DNA of 64,000 nucleotides, taken from Streptomyces sp. NBC_00285 (GTDB lineage Bacteria > Actinomycetota > Actinomycetes > Streptomycetales > Streptomycetaceae). Positions 25,462-34,195 of this stretch are shown here, piece after piece. A program made the translations under genes and the position numbers. The stretch is taken from NCBI RefSeq assembly GCF_036174265.1, contig NZ_CP108055.1, positions 62,001-126,000 on the forward strand. Direction: 5' to 3'. The notes under the pieces were generated by a model. That model was not told the origin of the DNA and did no database searches. It saw only the letters and a list, made by a program, of their open reading frames with translations. Numbering within the stretch: the stretch's first letter is position 1; the number at the start of each line of letters is the position of its first letter.

Positions 25462-25968
25462 TCAGCGACTCCTTAATGAATTGATATCGCCCGGACGCAC
25501 GGGCTCCCACTGCCTTCGGATGGGCAGGCCAATCGACATCCATTTACTTTCGCTTCATGTTCTGAACAGGGATTTTGCCTGCACTTGAAGCCGCTTGATC
25601 GTACACACTGACCAGCCACCACAAGCCGAGATAGCCCGCTATGAGCTTGAACCGACCACCACACGGTCCAAGGCCCAGGATTCCATAAAGACGTGAACTC
25701 CCGAGTTCAGCACCCTTGCCCGAATCGCGCACACAGGGTCGCTTTATTCCGCTTCGCGTCAGCGAACCAAGCAGATCTCCAGACAACGGCTCTTTTTTGC
25801 GCACGCGGACACACGAGCAGCCAAAACAGCTGCACGGGCAGCCATGAAAGTTTTGTGACATAGATTACATGCACTTAGCCGCAGATGGTGATTTTTGACG
25901 TGCTTTACTTCCCCTTGATGTAGCCTGCCTGGAATTAATTTTCAATACCTCTTCCCGAAGGATCACCT
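25462..25968. other. AT-rich intergenic region of the toxin locus
   Basis: 507 bases upstream of the toxin. A minus-strand frame at 25544-25861 ends in a plausible hydrophobic segment (FKLIAGYLGLWWLVSVYDQA) but has an odd Cys-rich start and no ribosome binding site, so I do not call a gene. The toxin promoter should lie near the left side of this region and the promoter of the secreted gene at 25969 on its right. Confidence 0.5.
25895..25924 (+). promoter_or_regulatory. Putative sigma70-type promoter for the gene at 25969
   Basis: TTGACG at 25895-25900, 18-nt spacer, then TGTAGC at 25919-25924, followed by an AT-rich leader and GAAGGA before ATG 25969. A consensus match only; not proven. Confidence 0.4.
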
Positions 25969-26472
25969 ATGCCCAAACTCCGCATGCAGAAATCCATTCT
26001 GCTGGGCGCGAGCCTCGCTCTGGCAGCCGCGGCTATGACATTCGGCGTAGCGCACGCCGACAGCAGTGGCATCTCCACCGCCGACGCCGAAATCGGAATG
26101 CCTTCAGCGGTCGAGGATTTCTCCTATCCCAACGCGGCGAAGATCGAGGCGGAAACGGGAGCCGTCCTGAAACGCGGCGACGGACACCTGCTGCTCATGT
26201 CCTGCGACGGCAGCGAGGACATAAAGATCGAGTCCGTTCACGGCCAGCAGTATTTCTGTTTCAGAGTTGCCGCCAAGCCTGCATTTCTCACACTGGAAAT
26301 CCCCAAGGCGTACGGCATCTGGACCACCGATGACCCAGTGGAAGCAACCGTCCAGAAAGACGACGGCACCTCTACCGTTATCGACGCGCCCGCAGGCGGG
26401 TTCACCGGCTACGGCGAGGCCGGTGCCGATCGCCAACGCACCACGTTGATCGAACTTCGAGTGGAAGGCTGA
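25969..26472 (+). CDS. Secreted hypothetical protein
   Basis: 167 residues with a clear signal peptide (SILLGASLALAAAAMTFGVA, cleavage near AHA-DS). The mature part is acidic and beta-rich, with two cysteines (MSCDG and QYFCF) and a pattern FCFRVAAKPAFLTLEIP. No known family recognised. Its start codon faces away from the toxin operon, with AT-rich DNA between, so it may belong to the same acquired locus. A GAAGGA site precedes the ATG. Confidence 0.75.
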   Translation: MPKLRMQKSILLGASLALAAAAMTFGVAHADSSGISTADAEIGMPSAVEDFSYPNAAKIEAETGAVLKRGDGHLLLMSCDGSEDIKIESVHGQQYFCFRVAAKPAFLTLEIPKAYGIWTTDDPVEATVQKDDGTSTVIDAPAGGFTGYGEAGADRQRTTLIELRVEG

Positions 26473-26662
26473 CACACCCTCCCCTGGCAGTTCCAGTCTC
26501 GTGTCGTATCGCTTCGCCACGGGACATCGGGAGCCGATGGAAGTTCCGCTGTGCGACGCACCAGGACGACCTGACGCTCCGCCTACCCCTGTGACTTGGC
26601 CGGTCAATAACCGTTCGCCAGAGCGCAGTTCGGCAGACCACTAGATATTTTGAGGAACAGAT

Positions 26663-28315
26663 ATGTCTGGCAAGCATCCGCGTAAAGCGTGGACTGGCGC
26701 GTTGCTCACCGTGGTGCTCTCAGCTGGAGCACTGTCCGGTTCCGCAGCTCAGGCTGTCGACGGTGACGTCGCCGCGGATGGTGTCTACAGCTTCTCCGCG
26801 AAGATCGATGTAGGGGGTGGGGTACGCAGTTGCTCAGGCACCCTGCTCAACAACCAGTGGATGATCACCGCCGCAAGCTGCTTCACCGAGGACCCCACGA
26901 AGTTCGCCTCACTGCCCGTCGGAGCACCCGCGCTGAAGTCGACCGCGACGATCGGGCGGACCAATCTGAGCGGCACCACGGGTGAAGTCCGTCAGATCAC
27001 CCAGCTGATCCCGCGTACCGACCGGGACCTCGTACTGGCCAAGCTCGACACCCCGGTATACGGCGTGAGCTTCCTGCACCCCGCCACGACCGCCCCCACC
27101 ACGGGCGAAGCCCTCAGGGGCGCCGGCTACGGGCGGACCAAGGACACCTGGGTCACCGACCAGCTGCACACCGCGTCCTACACCGCGGGAACCGTCGAAG
27201 CCACCGGCCTGGGCATCGACGGCACCCCGGTCTGCAAGGGCGACACCGGCGGGCCGGTCCTGCGGGAGAAGAACGGCCGCCCAGAGCTTGCCGCGGTCGT
27301 CACCAACTCCTGGCAAGGCGGCTGTCTGGGCACAGACCCCGCCCAGACGCGCACCGGGGCGGCAGCCTCCCGGGTGGACGACATCCGCGCCTGGCTGACG
27401 GAGAACACCGCCTCCACGCTCAACACGTGGAACCTGCAGATGGTCACCAACACCAGCACCGGGCTCTACCACGGCATGCGCAACAGCAACGGTGACTGGA
27501 CCGGCTTCGGCGACGTGGAAAAGGCCGCCGGATCCGTCACCGACGTCGCCTACGCCGCGGACGCCGCGATCAAGGGCAAGAACTACGTCTTCGCCGTCGG
27601 CGGCGACGGCCACCTCTACGAAGCGGCCCGGCGTGCCACGGGCGGATGGGACGCCTTCCACGACATGACCACCGAACTCGGCGCGAAGGCCGGCCTGACA
27701 CGCGTCGCCGTCACCTCCACCGGCCCCGGCCTGGCCCTGGTCGGCCTCGCAGGCGGTCGCGTCTACCACGCCACAATGAGCGCGGACGAGACCTGGTCGA
27801 AGTGGGCGGACGCCACCGCCAAGCTCGGCACCATCGCCGACGCCACCCAGCTCACCGTCTCTCAGACCTCAGGCGGCAACACACACGTCGGCGTCGTCGC
27901 CGGCGGCAAGGCCTACCATGGCCTCCGCCGCGAGGACGGCACCTGGAGCACCTGGGGCAACGTGACCCAGTTCGCGACCGGCATCGGCATCGTCGGTGGC
28001 ATGGCCTTCGCCGGAATCGGCGGCGACCTCCAGGTCATCCTCACCAGCACCAATGGCATCAACAAGCACGGCATTCGAGCAACCGACGGCAGCTGGGGCG
28101 ACTTCGGCAGCCTCAGCACGAAGCTCGGCACCGACACGGCCACGTCCGTGGATGCCGCCGCAGTCGCTGGTGAACTCCAGGCCGCGATCGTCACCACTGA
28201 CGGCAAGGTCAAACACGCACTGCGCCACGCCGACGGCAAGTGGGACGCCCCCGAGCAGGTCGGCAACATCCCGGGCATCCCCGCCACCGTCGCCGTCACC
28301 GGCAGCGCCGGCTGA
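26663..28315 (+). CDS. Secreted trypsin-like pseudoprotease with C-terminal beta-propeller-like repeats
   Basis: 550 residues. Signal peptide 1-32 (LLTVVLSAGALSGSAAQA). An S1 protease fold follows, but the catalytic His is replaced by Ser (Ser72 in WMITAASCF), the Asp is kept (Asp122 in DRDLVLAKL) and the Ser is replaced by Thr (Thr195 in CKGDTGGPV). Disulfide cysteines and the GDxGGP frame remain, so the fold should be intact but proteolysis unlikely. Residues 260-545 carry repeated blades (GLYHGMRNSNGDWTGFGDV, AYHGLRREDGTWSTWGNV), as in sialidase-like or PLL-type propellers. Possibly a binding protein or toxin-locus decoy. Ends 3 nt before a strong terminator. Confidence 0.85.
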   Translation: MSGKHPRKAWTGALLTVVLSAGALSGSAAQAVDGDVAADGVYSFSAKIDVGGGVRSCSGTLLNNQWMITAASCFTEDPTKFASLPVGAPALKSTATIGRTNLSGTTGEVRQITQLIPRTDRDLVLAKLDTPVYGVSFLHPATTAPTTGEALRGAGYGRTKDTWVTDQLHTASYTAGTVEATGLGIDGTPVCKGDTGGPVLREKNGRPELAAVVTNSWQGGCLGTDPAQTRTGAAASRVDDIRAWLTENTASTLNTWNLQMVTNTSTGLYHGMRNSNGDWTGFGDVEKAAGSVTDVAYAADAAIKGKNYVFAVGGDGHLYEAARRATGGWDAFHDMTTELGAKAGLTRVAVTSTGPGLALVGLAGGRVYHATMSADETWSKWADATAKLGTIADATQLTVSQTSGGNTHVGVVAGGKAYHGLRREDGTWSTWGNVTQFATGIGIVGGMAFAGIGGDLQVILTSTNGINKHGIRATDGSWGDFGSLSTKLGTDTATSVDAAAVAGELQAAIVTTDGKVKHALRHADGKWDAPEQVGNIPGIPATVAVTGSAG

Positions 28316-28318
28316 CAG

Positions 28319-28378
28319 CCCATGCTACGAGCGCACCCCCGGCAACCGTGGTTGCCGGGGGTGCGCTCGTAGCATGGG
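28319..28378. terminator. Strong terminator: 29-bp perfect stem
   Basis: Arms 28319-28347 and 28350-28378 are fully complementary with a GT tip. It lies immediately after the pseudoprotease stop. No U-tract, as usual in Streptomyces. Confidence 0.85.
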
Positions 28379-28496
28379 GTGAGTGCGCGGTCCGGACAGC
28401 AACCTTCATTGACGCAACGATCGAAGAAGCCACCACCACCCCCATCGGGGGAAAGGCATCGGTCACGTCCAGGGGACACGGCTTCTAACCTCAATA

Positions 28497-30034
28497 CCGG
28501 TAGTTCGTTGAATCCGGTGGTGGTGCGGGTTGACGGTAGGCCAGGTTGGTCGTAGGCCGGTGGTAGGAGTCAACTGCCTGGCTGGGGGCTGAAGATGACC
28601 GCTCGCCGTCCGTGTCCGCCCGCGCCGGGACCATTGGAGGAGTACGCGGCCCGGTTCGACGACCTCTTCTTCAGCCTGGCCCAGCGGCGAGGGTTTCGCG
28701 AGTACCTGACCGGGCTGCTGGCGCCTCGGGAGCGGAACAAGACGATCACCTGCCTGGCGGGGGCGGAGCCGGTGACCGGGGCGGGCATGGCGGGGGTGCA
28801 GCGGCTGCAGTTCTTCCTGTCCGAGTCGCCGTGGGAGGGCGAGCGGGTCAACGACCGGCGGCTTGAGCTGCTGCGCGAGGAGCCGGCGACGGCTCCGCAC
28901 GACGGCGGGGTGATCGTGATCGACGATTCCGGGGACCGCAAGGACGGCACGGCGACCGCGAACGTGGGCCGGCAGTGGCTGGGCCGGTTGGGAAAGACCG
29001 ACAACGGCGTCGTCACGGTGACCACGGTATGGACCGACGGCCGCGTGTATTACCCGCTGCACGCGAGTCCTTACACCCCCGCCCACCACTTCGCCCGCGG
29101 CCGCTCCGACCCGGCGTTCCGCACGAAACCGCAGCTGTCCGCTGCTCTAGCGGCCCGTGGGAAGGAGGCGGGTTTCGGCTGCCGGGCGGTGGTTGCCGAC
29201 TGCGCCTACTCCGTCAGCGACGACTGGTACCTCGCTCTGCGCGAGGCCGGCCTGGCCTATGTGGTCGCGCTCAGGCCGCACCGCGGCACCTGGGCCCGAG
29301 CCGACCAGCCGCACACCCCCATCGAAGCAGCCCACGCCCTGGCCTGGCACGATGCCAGGCGTCCCGGCGAGTGGTCACCCGTGGAGCGTCACTTCCGTGA
29401 CGGGCACACCGAGACCTGGTGGGCCGCCGATGCCCACTTAAGTGGCTACGGTCCCGGCTCACCCTGCCGCCTGGTCGTGGCCACCACCGACTCGGCCACT
29501 TTGCCACCGAAGGCCACCTGGTATCTGGCCACCAACCTGCCCCACCCCGACGCACCCCACGCCACCACCGGCCCCCACCCATCGGCTGACCTCGCCGAAA
29601 TCGTCCGCCTCTACGGCCTGCGGCCCTGGATCGAGCAGAGCTACAAACAAGTCAAGGACGAGCTCGGCTGGGCCGACTTCCAAGTCCGCTCCGACCGTGC
29701 CATCCGCCGCCACCAGACCCTGGTCAACTGCGCCTTCTCCTTCTGCTGGGACCAGTGGTTCACCCCATCCGAACCCCTGGATCCCATCGCACCGGACCCG
29801 TGCCCCGACGACCGGCCAGAGAGGGGGACCAAGCGAACCCCACCCACCCCAACTGCCCTGCTGGCCCAGGGCATTACGTTCAGTCCGCGCATGGCTCACC
29901 CCCGCCACCACCCTGAACCGATGGTGGCGAGCTTGGACGGACAAGGACCCGCCCGCCGAGCTCCAGGCCCTGATCCACGCGGTCACCAACGGACACGGCA
30001 TTGACCTCTACCGCCGCATTTAACGAACTACCGG
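28497..30034 (+). mobile_element. IS701-family insertion sequence
   Basis: Terminal inverted repeats CCGGTAGTTCGTT (28497-28509) and AACGAACTACCGG (30022-30034), flanked by TA on both sides (28495-28496, 30035-30036). Contains one transposase gene with a 3' frameshift. Confidence 0.8.
28595..30023 (+). pseudogene. IS701-family transposase, frameshifted near the C-terminus
   Basis: The frame from ATG 28595 encodes a DDE transposase: GVIVIDDSGDRKDG (first Asp), VVADCAYSVSDDWY (second Asp), IEQSYKQVKDELGWADFQVR (Glu). After about 29820 this frame reads junk, while the next frame gives the expected tail LPCWPRALRSVRAWLTPATT and then LNRWWRAWTDKDPPAELQAL, ending at 30023. The shift falls near a G5 run at 29822-29826. 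All catalytic residues precede it, so a shortened protein might still be made, but the normal C-terminus is lost unless ribosomes slip. Confidence 0.85.
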
Positions 30035-30326
30035 TAACCCCGGCGTTCCGCCAGTGGCCTGCGTCAACGCAAGGTGAGACCGGGACTGCGGCGGTACCTC
30101 GTCGACCCCAAAACCGCGGCAGAATCCGAGCGACTCAGGAACCAGACTTAGGAAATGGCCACGTTCGTGCGACAGGAGCGTGGCCATCGCTGTGAAAGAG
30201 ACAGGAGACCGGCAGGTCACAGCATCGGGACATGACGCAGGCTTTGAGATCCCACACCAGCCTTCGAACGGGCGCACGCCGCCGCATGTGAAGGCCACTG
30301 TCGGTGGCATCGGCGATGATGCCTGC

Positions 30327-30512
30327 ATGGCGATCACCATGCAGAGCTACGGGCTCACCTGGACCGACTCCGACGGCGTGGCGTGGTCCTCCGCTGTCGC
30401 CTACGACAAGAAGAGCGCCGAACACCGCAAGCAGGAGCTGGAAGCCGCCGGAGCGAGCAGCATCGAGGTCGTGCCCGTCAGACCAGGCCAGCTCCCCGAA
30501 CCCACGGCATGA
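30327..30512 (+). CDS. Small hypothetical protein (61 aa)
   Basis: ATG 30327 begins MAITMQSYGLTWTDSDGVAW and continues SSAVAYDKKSAEHRKQELEA, a regular beta-beta-helix layout ending EVVPVRPGQLPEPTA. The frame is open further upstream to 30180, but those codons read poorly. No family named; similar short proteins occur widely in Streptomyces. The weak ribosome binding site leaves the start uncertain (ATG 30339 is possible). Confidence 0.55.
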   Translation: MAITMQSYGLTWTDSDGVAWSSAVAYDKKSAEHRKQELEAAGASSIEVVPVRPGQLPEPTA

Positions 30513-30622
30513 CGCGCCGCAGCCGCCGAAGCACGGTGTTCGATGTTCACGAGAACTGGCAGCGCGTCCGCTCCGTTGGTATCCACAGTCTCGGCCCGCT
30601 CTGCCGGTGCCCGGATACCGAG

Positions 30623-31312
30623 CTACTCCGGCCAGTCCTCTGTGGCGGCGGCGCGCTCCTGCCACAGCCTCACGCCCGGACCGTTCGGCTCCCACCGGTC
30701 GCAGAACTGCCGCAGCTCCTCGCACCGGGTCAGCATGGCCGCCCTGCGGACCGGCCAGGGCGGCACCTCCCCACCGTAGGCCCGGAAGAAGGAGCCGAGT
30801 GCGCTGCGGTGCTCAGGGTGGTGGGTGCGCACGATCCACTCGCACCAGGCCAGATCCTCGACCGGGTCCCCGATGTGGGCGAACTCCCAGTCGACCACCG
30901 CGGTGACCTCGAAGGTGTCGGGATCGAGCAGCACATTGTTGGGCCCGAAGTCACCGTGCACCAGCACGTTCTCCGCTCCGGACGCGTCGTCCGGCAGCAC
31001 CGTCGGTGCGGTTCCGTGGATACGTCGCAGCAACTCTCCACAGCTCGCCAAGACGGCTTCTGGTTGACCGGCGGCAAGAAGCTCCTGGCCAGGTGCACCG
31101 GCCACGAAGCCAAGGGTGAGCGTGGCCTCCGTCGTTCCCTGTACCGGCGGCACGGGCAACCGGCCCTGCAGCCGGGTCAGCAGTGCGTGCTCCCGACGGA
31201 GTCTGAGGTCGGCTTCGGGGCCCTCGTATGTCTTCTCCACGACGGCGCCATCGCCGACGGTGCAGTTGGTGTAGCCGTGCTTCAGCGGACGCATCCGCTG
31301 ATCATCAAACAC
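30623..31312 (-). CDS. Aminoglycoside phosphotransferase-family kinase
   Basis: 229 residues from GTG 31312, preceded by GGAGAG. Canonical catalytic loop VHGDFGPNNVLLD (HGDxxxxN) and metal-binding VVDWEFAHIGDP. The N-lobe is short (LKHGYTNCTVGDGAVVEKTY; the Lys for ATP is in VVEKTY). Overall shorter than antibiotic-resistance APHs (about 260), closer to compact APH-like kinases of actinobacteria. Predicted ATP/GTP-dependent small-molecule phosphotransferase; substrate unknown. Lies between IS701 and an integrase relic. Confidence 0.85.
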   Translation of the reverse strand: MFDDQRMRPLKHGYTNCTVGDGAVVEKTYEGPEADLRLRREHALLTRLQGRLPVPPVQGTTEATLTLGFVAGAPGQELLAAGQPEAVLASCGELLRRIHGTAPTVLPDDASGAENVLVHGDFGPNNVLLDPDTFEVTAVVDWEFAHIGDPVEDLAWCEWIVRTHHPEHRSALGSFFRAYGGEVPPWPVRRAAMLTRCEELRQFCDRWEPNGPGVRLWQERAAATEDWPE

Positions 31313-31437
31313 AGGCAGCTCTCCGGCTACCCCACCCGCGCTTCGCCCGCGCGCACTCTCCCGGCATCGGTCGGTGCAGTCGAAACCCGTGAACAGCGGA
31401 CGGCGACAGGGGCCGGCCTGACTGGCCGGCGGTGGGG

Positions 31438-31806
31438 TCAGGGGCGTGCAGGTGCGGTGGGCAGGAGGGCTGCGGCGGCGTGGACGGTGTCCTGGAGGGT
31501 GTCGTGGACGGTCACGTCCGGGCGGGCCAGCCGCAACTGCTCCAGGACGTCCAGGCGGCGCGGGTACTCGGGGTGCGCGCCGACTGCGAGGCGTGTGCCG
31601 CGGGCGGCGTGGGCTCCGAGTTCGTACAGGGCGATGGGCCGGACGGCTTCGGCACAGAACCAGAAGAGGATCACGTCGGCGATCCGCAGGTGCTCATACT
31701 CCCAGGCGGTCTGCTCCCGTGTCGCTTCCACCTGCCCGACCGGGAAGGTGGCGCGGCGCGGGTTGAGCACGACGGCCGGCGAGCCGATCGGATCCAGCTG
31801 GAGCAC
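31438..31806 (-). pseudogene. Nucleoside 2-deoxyribosyltransferase-like protein, 5'-truncated
   Basis: The frame reads SPAVVLNPRRATFPVG, EQTAWEYEHLRIADVILFWF and PIALYELGAHAARGTRLAVG, the hallmark body of the nucleoside-deoxyribosyltransferase-2 family; the Glu in ALYELG is the likely nucleophile. Complete members begin about 40 residues earlier with a glycine-rich strand, which is missing. At about 31805 the sequence switches to an integrase tail on the opposite strand, marking a recombination junction. Fold likely incomplete. Confidence 0.65.
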
Positions 31807-31929
31807 CGCGCGGCGCTGCCCGCCGCAGTCCTCGCCCGCACTCTCGGCATCGACATCACCCTCGCCGTCAAATGGCAGCGAGCCGCAGCCGGTGACTGGG
31901 CCGCCTACGCCGCCGAGGTCAGCATGTGA
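31800..31929 (+). pseudogene. Tyrosine-recombinase C-terminal relic
   Basis: The plus frame reads EHRAALPAAVLARTLGIDIT and then LAVKWQRAAAGDWAAYAAEV, ending SM-stop. This is the usual tail of large Streptomyces integrases. No catalytic domain is left. It overlaps the truncated end of the deoxyribosyltransferase gene. Confidence 0.6.
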
Positions 31930-31986
31930 TCAACCTCGGCATCTTCGCACGGCACCTCACCGGCTTCTCGATAGCAAGGAATTGGC

Positions 31987-32553
31987 ATGAACAGCGACAG
32001 CATGTGGGTGACCTCGGCTGGCGGACCCTTGATCCTCATTCCCGAGTCTGTCTGCCAGCACTGGGGCGGTGCTCCGCGCACCTACCCCGACGACGAAGGT
32101 GACTACGGACGCGCCTGCGAGGTCGACGGCTACGTGGGACTCATTGACGTCGGGGCCGCACAGGCACTCGTGCTGGGCGACATGCCGGCCCGCACCATGT
32201 TCCTTCCCCAGTACGACGTCCTGGTCAGAGAAGTCGCCGGCGACGAGGATGACGCTGACCTCCCCTCCCTGGTCGCCGACCTGCTGCCACTCGTGGAATG
32301 GGAGACGGGGCCCACCTGGTCCATCGAGGAGCCGGTCGTCCTCTTCGACTCCGCCCACGAATCCGCCGAGATCTCCACGGAGGAACACCTGCGCATCGAC
32401 CTGCCCGCAGGCAGCTACCAGATCCAGTCGGGTTACATCGAAGTCCCCAGCGAGTACCTCATCCTTGTCCGCCTCCTTCGCGACCAGCCGCCGGCAGACA
32501 GCCGCGAGGATCACCCCGACGCATCTGACGCTCGGAGGGACCTCCCGTGCTGA
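31987..32553 (+). CDS. Imm21-family immunity protein
   Basis: 188 residues from ATG 31987 (AAGGAA upstream). The N-terminal pattern WVTSAGGPLILIPESVCQHW, then DYGRACEVDGYVGLIDVG and ALVLGDMPARTMFL matches Imm21, an immunity family of polymorphic toxin systems. First gene of a three-gene operon: it overlaps the SUKH-4 gene by 7 nt. No toxin gene is adjacent, so this is an orphan immunity operon that may protect against toxins of neighbouring strains. Confidence 0.8.
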   Translation: MNSDSMWVTSAGGPLILIPESVCQHWGGAPRTYPDDEGDYGRACEVDGYVGLIDVGAAQALVLGDMPARTMFLPQYDVLVREVAGDEDDADLPSLVADLLPLVEWETGPTWSIEEPVVLFDSAHESAEISTEEHLRIDLPAGSYQIQSGYIEVPSEYLILVRLLRDQPPADSREDHPDASDARRDLPC

Positions 32554-33089
32554 CCTACGAAGACCTGACCGCATGGGCCGGAGCCGAACACGTCTTCCAA
32601 GCCGACCCCGCCAACCTGGCCAGCTGGAGCATCCCTGAGCACCAAAAGGCCCTCCTGGTGCACATCGGCGTCCCCATCATCGACCAACTGATCGAGCACG
32701 TCGCGTTCCAGACAGACCCGGCTCCTGCCCTCCAGACCACTTCAGGAAGCGTCCTCTACCAGGTTTCTCGGAACCATCACGGCAACCTCGTGACAGGTCT
32801 GGAATGGGCCTTCGGCGTCGAACCGGGCACTGGCAGGGTCTACTACGTCCTGCCCGACGGGGAAGCCTGGTTCGCCAACTCCTCCATCGACCTCTGGCTG
32901 CACACGCTGCACCACTACGGCCGTCACGTCGCCCAGTCACCGATCCTCAACGACCCGGATGAGCACGAGGACGAAGCCCTGGCTGAACTTCGCGCGCTCG
33001 CGGAGGAACTCAAGGGGATCGACCCACCCGCCTTCGAGGGCTATCTCGGCTTCATCTGGGCCGAGTTCCTCGAACGCTGGCTCTGGTGA
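32547..33089 (+). CDS. SUKH-4-family immunity protein
   Basis: 180 residues from GTG 32547, with GGAGGGA in the end of the Imm21 gene. The sequence LASWSIPEHQKALLVHIGVP, then VYYVLPDGEAWFANSSIDLW and LHTLHHYG is typical of SUKH-4. SUKH proteins bind and inactivate diverse nuclease and deaminase toxins. The stop overlaps the next gene start (GTGA), so all three genes are co-translated. Confidence 0.85.
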   Translation: MLTYEDLTAWAGAEHVFQADPANLASWSIPEHQKALLVHIGVPIIDQLIEHVAFQTDPAPALQTTSGSVLYQVSRNHHGNLVTGLEWAFGVEPGTGRVYYVLPDGEAWFANSSIDLWLHTLHHYGRHVAQSPILNDPDEHEDEALAELRALAEELKGIDPPAFEGYLGFIWAEFLERWLW

Positions 33090-33430
33090 CGGTCGGCGGC
33101 TCGTACGATCCAACCGCGGTCGATGGCGCCGCCATGGCAGCTGTCGACCACGACGTCCAACACCCCTCAACGCACGAAAGTTCCAGCCCCGTGACCTTCC
33201 AGGACCATCTCCGGAACCTCGCCACACGAGCAATCAACTCGATCCCCGCCAGCCAGGCACAGGACATCTATGTCGTCTCGTTCTTCATCGACAACGAGAG
33301 GGACGACCCGCGACAGCCCACCCTGACCATCGGATACAACACCGAAGCGCAGTTCAGACTCAGCATCGCCGATGCCTCCGACGAGGCGGAAGCCCGCTGG
33401 AACTATGGGGTCTGGTGCAGCTTTGGGTGA
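33086..33430 (+). pseudogene. Third gene of the immunity operon (DUF4303-like), truncated by an IS3
   Basis: GTG 33086 overlaps the SUKH-4 stop, which supports this start. Reads VTFQDHLRNLATRAINSIPA, QDIYVVSFFIDNERDDPRQP and EAEARWNYGVW, resembling DUF4303 proteins in the first 110 residues. It then ends abruptly at the edge of the older IS3 element (about 33420). About a third of the protein seems to be missing. The context suggests an immunity role; that is inference. Confidence 0.55.
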
Positions 33431-33439
33431 CAGGTTCGG

Positions 33440-34129
33440 TCACGCGGCCTGGAGGGCCGGTGTGGTCATGACGCTCTCGAAATCAACGGGGGTCAGCCGG
33501 CCGAGCGAGGCTTGTCTGCGGCGCCGGTGGTAGGTCCTCTCGATCCATGTCACGATCGCGATCCGCAGTTCCTCGCGGGTGGCCCACGATCGACGGTCGA
33601 GGACGTTCTTCTGCAGCAGGCTGAAGAAGGACTCCATGGCCGCGTTGTCGCCTGCCGCCCCGACCTATCGAGCCGACGATCCGGTGACGATCGAGCGCCC
33701 GGACGAACTTCCGTGATCGGAGTGGATGATCGTGCCACCCGGCTTCGGGGAACGGTTGCCGATGGCCATGGCCAGGGCGTTGGTGGTCAGTGCCGCGGTG
33801 GGTGAGGCGTCGATCGACCAGCCCACCACACGCCGCGAAAACGTGTCCAGGACGACTGCGCAGTACACCTTGCCCTCAAAGGTGGGGTGTTCGGTAATGT
33901 CCGTGACCCATAGCTGGTCCCGGGCGTGACGGGTGAAGTTCCGCTCCACCAGATCGGCGAGGGATGGGGTCACGTGCCGGGCGCGGGGGCGTCGGTTGCC
34001 GGGCAGACCGTGCAGGCCGGCGCGCTGCATCAGCAGCTCAACAGTGCCGTGGCTGACATGGATGCGCAGGCCCAGGCCGAGTTCGGCGTGCACCCGGCGG
34101 GAGCCGTAGGTGCCTCGGGAGGCGGTGTG
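33440..34129 (-). pseudogene. Older IS3 element: transposase OrfB, C-terminal half with in-frame stop
   Basis: IS3 DDE domain: DQLWVTDITEHPTFEGKVYC, DTFSRRVVGWSIDASPTAAL and IIHSDHGSS, ending RLTPVDFESVMTTPALQAA. A TAG at 33665-33667 (SSAR-stop-VGAAGDNAAMESFF) breaks it in frame; a serine codon TCG is the likely ancestor. The 5' half lies at 35423-35845, because a younger IS3 (34130-35419) inserted inside the gene. Confidence 0.8.
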
Positions 34130-34195
34130 TGAGGGGCCCGAAGTTCCCGGACAGGCACCCAATAGGGTTGTCCTGAACGAGGAAACGAGGAAGAA

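Noticed and set aside
25544..25861. 105-codon minus-strand frame upstream of the toxin
   Set aside because: A hydrophobic tail is plausible, but the Cys-rich beginning and lack of a ribosome binding site make it too weak to call a gene.
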